Part shown: positions 1 through 7,122 of the stretch, one piece after another
How positions within the stretch are numbered: the stretch's first letter is position 1
Layout: each line of letters opens with the position of its first letter
Assembly (NCBI RefSeq): GCF_021440085.1
Contig: NZ_JAKCPW010000012.1
Coordinates: 170,699 to 234,698, forward strand
DNA: 64,000 nt
Reading direction: 5' to 3'
DNA from: Dyadobacter sp. CY261
GTDB taxonomy: Bacteria; Bacteroidota; Bacteroidia; Cytophagales; Spirosomataceae
The notes under the pieces: generated by a model
The model's database searches: none
The model's input: the letters and a program-made list of their open reading frames with translations, nothing else
What the model was told of the DNA's origin: nothing
Made by a program: the position numbers and the translations under genes

Positions 1-86
1 TCGGCGGTGAAACTTTTGTCAGGTGTTTGAGCGTGTACGAGGGTGTATAGGAGCAATAGCAAGCAGGTTAAGACGTAGTTTTTCAT
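1..86 (-). CDS. Secreted protein, N-terminal fragment (runs off left edge)
   Basis: Only the first 28 codons lie in the window; the start is the ATG complementary to 84-86. The visible N-terminus reads MKNYVLTCLLLLLYTLVHAQ: a lysine, a leucine-rich core and a cleavage site ending in AQ, which is a typical Bacteroidetes Sec signal peptide. The protein is therefore probably exported to the periplasm or beyond. Nothing can be said about its function. It is divergent from the toxin-antitoxin pair to its right. Confidence 0.6.
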   Translation of the reverse strand, partial: MKNYVLTCLLLLLYTLVHAQTPDKSFTA

Positions 87-144
87 GATTAATTAGTGAA
101 TAGAAGTGAACGGAGATTGAGGTCGGTAAGATAAGGGAAATTGC

Positions 145-152
145 TATATTTG
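145..152 (+). promoter_or_regulatory. Candidate -7 promoter box (TATATTTG)
   Basis: TATATTTG matches the Bacteroidetes -7 consensus TAnnTTTG and sits 20 bp before the antitoxin start. No convincing -33 TTTG was found at the usual spacing, so this rests on the -7 box alone. Confidence 0.4.
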
Positions 153-172
153 GGTAAATAACTTGTAAAACC

Positions 173-403
173 ATGACCAAGCAAGCGATCATCGAAAGAA
201 CTTTGGAGGCCATTAATCAACTTCCAGTTGATAAGGCAGAGGAAATTTCAGACTTCGCTGAGTTTGTCCGCAAGCGTCATGAGGAGCAGCAACTTACCGA
301 ATGCATCCAAAGGTTGGTTGAAAACAGCGAGGCGTTTGATTTTCTGAAAGGGGAAGAGGAAATTTATTCGGTGGGAGATTTGAAAGAAGTGTATAATGGT
401 TAA
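173..403 (+). CDS. Antitoxin of a MazF/PemK-type module (DUF2281-like)
   Basis: A 76-residue acidic, mostly helical protein whose C-terminus overlaps the MazF-like toxin by 8 bp, the usual arrangement in type II toxin-antitoxin operons. The sequence (INQLPVDKAEEISDFAEF...) resembles small DUF2281-type antitoxins, in which an N-terminal helix pair precedes a toxin-wrapping tail. It should bind and neutralise the downstream toxin and repress the shared promoter; both are inferred from family behaviour. No DNA-binding fold can be assigned with confidence from the sequence alone. Confidence 0.7.
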   Translation: MTKQAIIERTLEAINQLPVDKAEEISDFAEFVRKRHEEQQLTECIQRLVENSEAFDFLKGEEEIYSVGDLKEVYNG

Positions 404-716
404 AGGAGATATTGTACTCATCCCTTTTCCATTCACCAACCTGAAAGGCAGCAAGCTGCGACCAGCCGTGATACTCATCAATAACGAGATGGACATCACG
501 GTTTGTTTTATTACTAGTCAAGTCGATCGTCGGGAACCAGCAGATGTGATACTTCTTCCAAACCAACTCAATGGTTTAAAAGTGAGCTCACTAATCAGGA
601 CCAGCAAAATGGCGACCCTTGATCGGAGTTTGGCAAAGGGCTTACTCGGCAGGCTGTCCATTGATGAAATCGCTGATTTAAATTTAAAGTTGAAAATGTT
701 ATTACAACTGACATAA
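396..716 (+). CDS. MazF/PemK-family endoribonuclease toxin
   Basis: A 106-aa protein of the standard family length. The N-terminus KGDIVLIPFPFTNLKGSKLR followed by PAVIL is the diagnostic MazF/PemK core (GDI-x-PFPFTD...KxRPAVV), and the SLIRTSKMATL segment corresponds to the conserved S/T-IRT-K strand that includes active-site positions. Family members cleave mRNA at short motifs and cause growth arrest when the antitoxin is lost. The gene overlaps its antitoxin by 8 bp, so the two are translationally coupled. No lesion is visible and the toxin looks intact. Confidence 0.88.
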   Translation: MVKGDIVLIPFPFTNLKGSKLRPAVILINNEMDITVCFITSQVDRREPADVILLPNQLNGLKVSSLIRTSKMATLDRSLAKGLLGRLSIDEIADLNLKLKMLLQLT

Positions 717-755
717 AATAATACTAAGACGTCTTTGTAAACAAACTCCGAACCC

Positions 756-1118
756 ATGCAAACACTCGGTACCATCCTCGTCGCCCTCGTCGCGCTGGAA
801 CATCTTTACATTCTTTACATCGAAATGTTTGCCTGGGAAACGAAAGGCAAGGAGACCTTCAGAGGCTCCCTCGCGCCGGAGCTTTTCAAGCCGACCAAAG
901 TTCTCGCCGCCAACCAGGGCCTTTATAACGGTTTTCTTGCCGCGGGCCTCATCTGGTCGCTGTTCATCGAGGATCATCATTGGCGGTTTCATATTGCTAT
1001 TTTCTTTCTGACTTGCGTGATTGTCGCCGGGCTTTACGGGGCAGCGACGGCTAGTAAAAAGATATTTTATGTGCAGGCGTTACCGGCGATTGTGGCGTTG
1101 GTGGTGTTGCATTTGTGA
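756..1118 (+). CDS. DUF1304 family small integral membrane protein
   Basis: A 120-aa hydrophobic protein with about four membrane segments. The ALEHLYILYIEMFAW stretch near residues 13-27 and the NQGLYNGFLAAGL stretch near 52-64 are the conserved signatures of DUF1304. The family has no established biochemical role. It stands alone between two toxin-antitoxin modules, and overlaps the reading frame of the next antitoxin only if a non-ATG start is assumed for that gene. It is intact and of normal family length. Confidence 0.85.
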   Translation: MQTLGTILVALVALEHLYILYIEMFAWETKGKETFRGSLAPELFKPTKVLAANQGLYNGFLAAGLIWSLFIEDHHWRFHIAIFFLTCVIVAGLYGAATASKKIFYVQALPAIVALVVLHL

Positions 1119-1192
1119 GGGACAAGTCCTTTAAAACAGGTAGTGAACCACTTTGCTTGAAATTTCCTTATCTTCGGGTAAACAGTAAGGTT

Positions 1193-1423
1193 ATGAGGAC
1201 ATTGAATGTTTCGATTTCGGAAAACGAGTTTGAGAAGTTAGGATTGAAGGACGAAAATCTCACATTTGCTGAGCTTTTCAATCTGGTCAGCAAGGATTTG
1301 GTTCGTCAGAATCTAGAGAGATCGGTTGAATTGGCTGAAAAATATGGTCTGTCGAATATGACGATGGACGAGATCACCGCAGAGGTGAAAGCTGTACGCA
1401 CACATGCAAAAAGTAATCATTGA
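1193..1423 (+). CDS. Antitoxin partner of PIN toxin
   Basis: A 76-residue protein beginning at ATG 1193; I prefer this start because the upstream extension is not protein-like and would run into the DUF1304 gene. The N-terminus (MRTLNVSISENEFEKLGL) and the helical C-terminal half ending in DEITAEVKAVR resemble small antitoxins paired with COG1569 PIN toxins. It overlaps the toxin gene by 20 bp. It is expected to block the PIN active site and possibly autoregulate; I infer this from the pairing. The sequence TATCTTCG at 1169-1176 could be a degenerate -7 box. Confidence 0.7.
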   Translation: MRTLNVSISENEFEKLGLKDENLTFAELFNLVSKDLVRQNLERSVELAEKYGLSNMTMDEITAEVKAVRTHAKSNH

Positions 1424-1814
1424 TACAAATGTTTTTGTATCAGCACTTATTCAAAGGAGTTATCCCCATCTGATTGTTCGAGAACTATTTGTCGAACAGA
1501 AAATTGAGCTATGTGTCTCCGATGAACTACTAGCTGAATACTACGATGTACTTTCTCGACCGAAATTTTCAAGATTTCCGGACTTCTTTATTCGAGCGGA
1601 AGTCCTTCTTGCAGATATCGATCGGAGAGCGGTAAAGTATTTTCCTACGACAAAAATCGATCTTATTTCTGATCGAGATGATAATAAAATATTGGAGTTA
1701 GCGGACACTTCGCAGGCCGATTTCATTGTTACCGGAAATGTTAATGACTTCACTTTCTCTCTGTATAAAACCACACGGATCTTAACGCCGAAAGAATACT
1801 GGACGTTAGTTTAG
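1404..1814 (+). CDS. PIN-domain ribonuclease toxin (COG1569 type)
   Basis: 136 aa, the full length of a single PIN domain. The N-terminal IDTNVFVSAL supplies the first catalytic aspartate with the N-V-F signature. SDELLAEYYDVL carries the conserved glutamate, and SDRDDNKILELA plus ADFIVTGNVNDF supply the remaining acidic metal ligands. PIN toxins are Mg-dependent RNases. The gene overlaps its antitoxin and converges on the XRE-DUF4870 gene with a short gap of 47 bp. It appears intact. Confidence 0.87.
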   Translation: MQKVIIDTNVFVSALIQRSYPHLIVRELFVEQKIELCVSDELLAEYYDVLSRPKFSRFPDFFIRAEVLLADIDRRAVKYFPTTKIDLISDRDDNKILELADTSQADFIVTGNVNDFTFSLYKTTRILTPKEYWTLV

Positions 1815-1861
1815 GAAGGCTGAGGGCATTCTGAGTTCCTGTCTCTGATGTTTCGGGACGG

Positions 1862-2449
1862 TCAGGAAATGATCTTGAAACTGGGATCATACACAGCTTC
1901 TTCGCCGCGGTTGAGTTTAAAGTGGGTGGAGATGATGATAATGGTGTTGATGATCAAAAGGGCGAAAATGACGCACAAAACGGCCATGGGGCTGATCAAG
2001 ACATTGAGAATGCCGGACATCATGCCGACGAACGTGATCCCGTAGACCGCCAGCGACCAGGTGATCTGGAAGTTCAGGATGCGTTTTCCCAATTCACTCA
2101 CACCGGCGACCGTGTTTCGTTTGTACATCCAAAGCGCGAAGGGGATCAGTATGTTTCCAAACGGTATGAACCAGAACGACAATGCCGAAAGGTTCAGCAG
2201 TTTAAGTATGCCCGGATCTTCGAAAGCGGCTATCGGTGCGGGATCGGGTGCAGGTGAGAGTGTTTCCACGGGTACTCCAAGGGCTTGGGCCAGCAGTCTC
2301 AATGTCTCCCCACGCGGGACGGCATCGCCTGCCTCAATGCGTTGCAATGTCCGCAGGTTGATGCCTGCCATTTCAGCAAGCGCTTCCTGGGAAAGACCTT
2401 TGCTTTTCCGTAATGTGCGTATTTGGTCGGATGTAGTTTGTTTGTTCAT
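1862..2449 (-). CDS. XRE-family HTH regulator fused to a DUF4870-type membrane domain
   Basis: 195 aa. Residues about 10-60 form a Cro/CI helix-turn-helix (IRTLRKSKGLSQEALAEMAG, then LRTLQRIEAGDAVPRGETL). A proline-rich linker (PAPDPAP) leads to three or four membrane segments typical of DUF4870. I use ATG 2449 rather than the upstream TTG at 2470, because the promoter box overlaps that TTG. The architecture suggests a membrane-tethered transcription factor; the signal and targets are unknown. It is monocistronic and convergent with the PIN toxin. Confidence 0.82.
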   Translation of the reverse strand: MNKQTTSDQIRTLRKSKGLSQEALAEMAGINLRTLQRIEAGDAVPRGETLRLLAQALGVPVETLSPAPDPAPIAAFEDPGILKLLNLSALSFWFIPFGNILIPFALWMYKRNTVAGVSELGKRILNFQITWSLAVYGITFVGMMSGILNVLISPMAVLCVIFALLIINTIIIISTHFKLNRGEEAVYDPSFKIIS

Positions 2450-2467
2450 GACGGACTGGTTTTTCGT

Positions 2468-2475
2468 CAAATTTA
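2468..2475 (-). promoter_or_regulatory. Candidate -7 box (TAAATTTG) for the XRE-DUF4870 gene
   Basis: Read on the minus strand, TAAATTTG fits TAnnTTTG and lies 18 bp before ATG 2449. It overlaps the alternative TTG start, which argues against that start. No good -33 element was found. Confidence 0.4.
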
Positions 2476-2555
2476 ACCCGCCGGATACGGCATTGATAGC
2501 GACATTCTTACGGCATTTGAAAGTAATTTAAATAAAATGCCCGGCAAGACAATGC

Positions 2556-2870
2556 TCATTTGCGGTTTCGCTTGTAATGAGTGGCGTTCTGACATTCGGC
2601 AAGAGCCTTCAAGTCATCCCACCGACCAACGATGATAGCCTCCTTCTTTTTTCGGCTCCAACCTTTTACCTGCTTCTCAAATGCTATCGCTTCTCGGATA
2701 TCATTGAATTCGTGGCAAAAGACCATTTCGACCGGGCGTCTTGTGGAAGTATAAGACCCCAGGTTGGTGCCTGAGTTGTGCTCGGCGAGGCGACGTTCAA
2801 TATCATTAGTGACACCGGTATAGTAGCTGTCATCCGCGCATCTGAGTATGTAGACGTAGTATGTTTTCAT
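2556..2870 (-). CDS. GIY-YIG domain nuclease-like protein (YhbQ/UPF0213 type)
   Basis: 104 aa. It starts YYVYILRCADDSYYTGVTND, which contains the GIY-YIG pair (YVYIL ... YYTGV), followed by the conserved R in IERRLAEHN and the glutamate in REAIAFEKQVKGWSRKKK. This is the small single-domain class that includes excinuclease-C-like endonucleases; stand-alone members have poorly defined roles in DNA repair or structure-specific cleavage. It is followed on its upstream side by a 700-bp repeat-bearing intergenic region. Confidence 0.88.
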   Translation of the reverse strand: MKTYYVYILRCADDSYYTGVTNDIERRLAEHNSGTNLGSYTSTRRPVEMVFCHEFNDIREAIAFEKQVKGWSRKKKEAIIVGRWDDLKALAECQNATHYKRNRK

Positions 2871-2968
2871 GGGAGTGAATTATTGATATTATTGGCAAGA
2901 TATGAGCATGCATAATCTCGGCGACTGAATTGGCAATCGGCGGTGATTGTCTATCAATCGGTGTTAAG

Positions 2969-3420
2969 GTAGAGCCCGCCTTCGACTTCGCTCAGGCTGA
3001 CAATCAGACTCCGCTCAGGCTGACGATCCAACTCCGCTCAGGCTGCCATGCTCGTTTGGTACGTTCATGTAACATCATGCACGACGTTCATGTCATGCTG
3101 AGCGCACCGGGCCGCCGGGCGGTCGAAGCATGGAGGCGGGATGCCCACGTGACATGTCACGGTACCGCCCGCCTTCGACTTCGCTCAGGCTGACAATCAG
3201 ACTCCGCTCAGGCTGACGATCCGACTGCGCTCAGGCGGACATGTTCGTTTAGTACGTTCATGGAACATCATGCACTACGTTCATGTCATGCTGAGCGCAG
3301 TCGAAGCATGGAGGCGTGATGCCCATGTGCCATGTTGCAGTACTGCCCGCCTTCGACCGCCCGGCGGCCCGGTGCGCTCAGGCTGACAATTAGACTCCGC
3401 TCAGGCTGACAATTGGCGTT
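2969..3420. repeat. Tandem and inverted intergenic repeat block
   Basis: The 2871-3570 gap carries no gene. From about 2969 to 3420 it holds two imperfect units with a 193-bp period (CATG at 3047 and 3240) plus a leading half unit. Each unit contains the core CTGAGCGCAGTCGAAGCATG on one strand and its inverse, CTTCGACTTCGCTCAGG, on the other, so each can form a long hairpin. A GC-rich insert CCGGGCCGCCGGGCGG interrupts the left core of unit 1 and the right core of unit 2. Related elements recur near 13.35 and 26.53 kb. The remaining 3421-3570 holds only a possible TATATTTA promoter box at 3532-3539. Confidence 0.85.
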
Positions 3421-3570
3421 CCTCAGGCTGGCATTTCGATTGCGATCACACCGATAAGTAGCGTTTTTGCGCCCACACTGACATTTCACCTTCGCCCAAG
3501 CCTCACATTTCAACCTTTACCACTCATTCATTATATTTAACCAAACCAAAAAACCTTTTCACTCCATCCC

Positions 3571-5817
3571 ATGCGACACCTTTTCAAAAAGACATTCCTT
3601 CCATTTCTTCTCTCGGCCCTGGCCGTGGCACCATCTCAGGCGCAGCAACAGTCGCTCCTGGGCTTCGGCGACGAAGCTGCCAAGAAAGAACTCGGCCTCG
3701 AAGCAACATTCGACAAGCAACTGCAAGCCAATAACCTCCGCGACTGGATGAAACGGATGACGGCCTACCCGCATCAGTTAGGTTCGTCATATGGCCTTAA
3801 TAATGCGCTCTTCCTGCGCGATAAGCTGACTTCGTGGGGTTTCGATGCCCGACTCGATACGGTGCATGTGCTTTTTCCGACGCCCAAAGTCCGTATTCTG
3901 GAACTGACGGCACCGACGAAATTCAAGGCTTCACTGGCCGAAAAACCATTGAAGGAAGACGCTACTTCAGCGCAGACGAAGGATGTGCTGCCGCCTTACC
4001 ACGCGTTTTCGGCCAATGGGGATGTGACGGCAGAGCTCGTTTTTGTGAATTATGGCGTGCCGGATGATTATGAGGAACTGGCGAAGCTGGGCGTCGATGT
4101 GAAGGGCAAGATCGTGATTGCGAAATATGGCGGTTCGTGGCGGGGTATCAAACCGAAAGTCGCCTATGAGCACGGGGCGATCGGCTGCATCATCTATTCC
4201 GATCCGAAAGAGGATGGCTATTTCCAGGGTGACGTATATCCCAAAGGGGCATTTAAAAATGAGTCGGGTGTGCAGCGTGGGTCGGTGGTGGATTTGCCGC
4301 TGGCGCCGGGCGATCCGCTGACGAACGGTTTTGTGGCCGATGCGCAGCATAAGCGGTTGTCGGTGGAGGAAGCGCCGTCGATGATGAAAATTCCGGTGCT
4401 GCCGATTTCTTATGGCGATGCATTGCCGTTGCTCAAAGCATTGGGCGGCCAAATGGCCCCTGCGACGTGGCGTGGCGCGTTGCCGATCACTTACCACATC
4501 GGTCCCGGTCCCGCGAAGGTGCATTTGAAACTGGAATTCAATTTCGATATCGTGCCGTGCTACAATGTGATCGCGACGCTGAAAGGCAGCGAGTTTCCCG
4601 ATCAATGGGTGATCCGCGGAAACCATCATGATGCCTGGGTTTTCGGTGCAGCCGACCCGGTGAGCGGGGCAGTGGCGGAGCTGGAAGAGGCGAGGGCATT
4701 GGGTGAACTGGTCAAAACAGGCTGGAAACCGAAGCGCACGATCGTGTATTGCTGGTGGGACGGTGAGGAGCCGGGCTTGCTCGGTTCGACGGAATGGGTG
4801 GAGAAATATCAGTCTATTTTGAAAGAAAAAGCGGTGGTGTATCTGAATTCCGACGGCAACGGTCGCGGGTACCTGGGCGCGGCTGGCTCGCATACGCTTG
4901 AAAAGTTTGTAAACCAGATCGGTCGTGACGTGATCGATCCTGAAAAAGGCACGAGCGTGATCGAGCGCCTGCGTTCGCGCACGATCCTGAATGGTAGCCC
5001 GACGGCCAAGCAGGAGGCCCGCACCCGCTCCGACCTGCGCATTGGCGCATTAGGCTCCGGTTCCGACTATACGCCGTTTATCCAGCACCTCGGCATCGCC
5101 TCGCTCAACATCGGCTACGGCGGCGAGGATGCGGGCGGCGATTACCATTCCATTTTCGATTCGTACGACCATTATACCCGTTTCAAGGACGGCGACTTTG
5201 CCTATGGCGTCGCCCTGGCAAAAACCATGGGCCGCTCCGTTTTGCGTTTCGCCAATGCGGACGTGCTGCCATTTGATTTCGGTAATTTTTCGAACACCGT
5301 TCAGCAATATGCCTCGGAAGTAAAAAAGGACCTTGAAAACGCCCGCACGAAAGCCGAAGAACACAACAAAGCCCTAGCCGAAGGCCGCTTCGAAGCCTCA
5401 GCCGATCCGAAAGAACCATTCGTAAAACCGGCGGTCCAGTCCGTAGCGCCATACCTCAATTTCGCGCCGCTGGATAATGCATTGGTCGCATTGGAACAAA
5501 GCGCAAGGTCATTTGCTTCGGCTTCCTCGAAATTCTCGGCGCTTTCTGCCGACAAATTGAAGGAGTTGAATGAGATTCTATATAAATCTGAAAGAAAGCT
5601 GATCCATGCGGACGGCTTGCCTCGTCGGCCCTGGTACCGGCATCAGATCTATGCGCCGGGGTTTTATACCGGGTATGGCGTGAAGACGCTACCGATGATT
5701 AGGGAGGCGATTGAGCAGAAGAATTGGGCTGAGGCGGAAGCTGGGATTTTGAGGGTTAGTGGGGTTTTGGAGGGGTTTGTGGGGGAGGTTGAGAAGGCGA
5801 GTGGGGTGGGGAGGTGA
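3571..5817 (+). CDS. Secreted M28 zinc peptidase, glutamate-carboxypeptidase-II-like
   Basis: 748 aa with a signal peptide (residues 1-25, cleavage after SQAQ). A protease-associated domain (about 130-330) is followed by the M28 catalytic domain and a C-terminal dimerisation domain as in PSMA/transferrin-receptor-like proteins. Zinc ligands and the catalytic acid are readable: H352 in GNHHDAW, D362 in GAADP, E399/E400 in WDGEEPG, the aspartate in YLNSDGN, and the histidine in DYHSIFDSYD. It should act in the periplasm or at the surface as a metallo-exopeptidase; the substrate is not predictable. A TATATTTA box lies 31 bp upstream of the ATG. Confidence 0.92.
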   Translation: MRHLFKKTFLPFLLSALAVAPSQAQQQSLLGFGDEAAKKELGLEATFDKQLQANNLRDWMKRMTAYPHQLGSSYGLNNALFLRDKLTSWGFDARLDTVHVLFPTPKVRILELTAPTKFKASLAEKPLKEDATSAQTKDVLPPYHAFSANGDVTAELVFVNYGVPDDYEELAKLGVDVKGKIVIAKYGGSWRGIKPKVAYEHGAIGCIIYSDPKEDGYFQGDVYPKGAFKNESGVQRGSVVDLPLAPGDPLTNGFVADAQHKRLSVEEAPSMMKIPVLPISYGDALPLLKALGGQMAPATWRGALPITYHIGPGPAKVHLKLEFNFDIVPCYNVIATLKGSEFPDQWVIRGNHHDAWVFGAADPVSGAVAELEEARALGELVKTGWKPKRTIVYCWWDGEEPGLLGSTEWVEKYQSILKEKAVVYLNSDGNGRGYLGAAGSHTLEKFVNQIGRDVIDPEKGTSVIERLRSRTILNGSPTAKQEARTRSDLRIGALGSGSDYTPFIQHLGIASLNIGYGGEDAGGDYHSIFDSYDHYTRFKDGDFAYGVALAKTMGRSVLRFANADVLPFDFGNFSNTVQQYASEVKKDLENARTKAEEHNKALAEGRFEASADPKEPFVKPAVQSVAPYLNFAPLDNALVALEQSARSFASASSKFSALSADKLKELNEILYKSERKLIHADGLPRRPWYRHQIYAPGFYTGYGVKTLPMIREAIEQKNWAEAEAGILRVSGVLEGFVGEVEKASGVGR

Positions 5818-5856
5818 AGTGTAATGGTATTGAGAAGTGACTCGTAAAATTGGGGC

Positions 5857-5881
5857 AGCCGCGCGGTGTCAACCCGCGGCT
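5857..5881. terminator. GC-rich hairpin between convergent genes
   Basis: AGCCGCGCGG, a TGTCAA loop, then CCCGCGGCT form a 9-bp stem with one bulge. It lies between the convergent M28 gene and the accessory operon and could act as a bidirectional terminator, although no clear T-run follows on either strand. Confidence 0.45.
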
Positions 5882-5952
5882 CCTTGAGTCTTAGCCTGAA
5901 TGTAATCCTTGTGGTACTAGGGGTGATTTGCTAGTAGAAGTTGTGCATACGA

Positions 5953-7122
5953 TTAATTTAGTGCTCTAAATAGTGCAATTATTGCTAGAAGTATTGAGAA
6001 AATGCTTAGGATAACACCCTGCAAACGAGCGCTCTCATTTTTAAGTTTTTCAACTTCCTTTTTTAGTTCGTTTAGACCCCCCTGTAATGTATTCGATGGT
6101 AGGTAGTCAACAATACTCGATTTAGATTGATATTTCCCATCATAGCCTTCGGCTTGTTCGCTTAATTTATGAAATTCGATCGTCGCATAATGTTCACCTC
6201 TTTTTATTGCGATTGGTGAGTTTGATGTATTAAATAATAAACAAAAAAGTTTACCTTCAAAACCAGGGTCCACCTGGGGCCCATTTGACAAAATTACTCC
6301 CTGACAAAAGAGTCCAATTTTGAGATCAAATTTTCCGGATACATTGTTAGGAAGCTTTGCATACTCCTTACTTGTAGCAATAGCATAGTCATATGGTTCA
6401 ATAAGTATAAATGGGTTTTTGTCTGTTAATGTTTCTATCTTTCCGGTATAATAATACTCGTCCCCCAGTGACAAGTCATATGAAGCTGTTGAGATGTTAT
6501 TTTCTGAGGCATCTTTGAGCAAAACTTCAAACTTGATCAACAATTTAATCATTCCCATCGGAAGCAACCCGCCAGAGTGCCTAGTGTACCATGCCCTGAG
6601 CACTAGTTCACATAAATCAGTTTCAAACGAATCAAATGAATTGTTTATTCGATAAGTAAATTTCTTCTTGTGTGATCGATCGATTGCTCGCTGTTTTCCT
6701 TCCACTTTCAATTGTGCATCGTCGGCAGCGCGGTTCAATTTCAGCCTAGCTGCCAATTGCTCGTCGTCTGCATCTAGAAAAAAGGAGATAAAAAATTGAT
6801 TAACTTCCTGTTTGATTTTGCTGAACGATTCTGGTGATACTATGAGGATAGGAACTTTATTAGCCTGCATAATTTCCTTAATCTCTGTTTCTTCGATTCC
6901 ATATTGGTAATCGCCGTATTTGGTTTTGATAAAAAAAACCTTTGCTTCAAACTCGCTGTCACTGACTATATTATAGTTGACGTCGTCCGCTTCTTCTCTT
7001 TTTGGGCGGGTAGTTGCTGCCTTTACCAATGCAAATTCGTCGCTGGATTTAAGCAAGTGATCGACTAACGTTGACTTGCCTGCACATCTAGTTCCGCTTA
7101 TAAATATCGCTTCAAATTTCAT
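5953..7122 (-). CDS. Guanylate-kinase-like / dUTPase-dCTP-deaminase-like fusion with C-terminal membrane anchor
   Basis: 389 aa from ATG 7122. Residues 5-160 are P-loop kinase-like: Walker A GTRCAGKS (10-17) and TTRPKREEADDVNY (37-50), matching the GMP-binding loop of guanylate kinases. Residues 205-320 fit the trimeric dUTPase/dCTP-deaminase fold: SYDLSLG (214-220) and VDPGFEGKL (284-292). A coiled coil (345-368) and a hydrophobic helix (370-387) end the protein. Against E. coli Dcd, the catalytic Glu138 position is Leu295 and the SSxAR loop is replaced by FDLK, so classical deamination is doubtful. It is the last gene of the operon, coupled by ATGA. A role in sensing or depleting nucleotides at the membrane is inference. 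Confidence 0.72.
   Translation of the reverse strand: MKFEAIFISGTRCAGKSTLVDHLLKSSDEFALVKAATTRPKREEADDVNYNIVSDSEFEAKVFFIKTKYGDYQYGIEETEIKEIMQANKVPILIVSPESFSKIKQEVNQFFISFFLDADDEQLAARLKLNRAADDAQLKVEGKQRAIDRSHKKKFTYRINNSFDSFETDLCELVLRAWYTRHSGGLLPMGMIKLLIKFEVLLKDASENNISTASYDLSLGDEYYYTGKIETLTDKNPFILIEPYDYAIATSKEYAKLPNNVSGKFDLKIGLFCQGVILSNGPQVDPGFEGKLFCLLFNTSNSPIAIKRGEHYATIEFHKLSEQAEGYDGKYQSKSSIVDYLPSNTLQGGLNELKKEVEKLKNESARLQGVILSIFSILLAIIALFRALN

Noticed and set aside
2969..3420. CRISPR array
   Set aside because: The repeats are long, imperfect and palindromic with no uniform short spacers, and no cas genes are near.
3967..4893. 308-codon frame antisense to the M28 gene
   Set aside because: Histidine/arginine-rich shadow of a GC-rich gene; the sense strand has complete M28 motifs.
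5818..5952. Attachment site at the edge of the accessory island
   Set aside because: No direct repeat shared with 11449-11565 or 11788-11926 could be found by eye.
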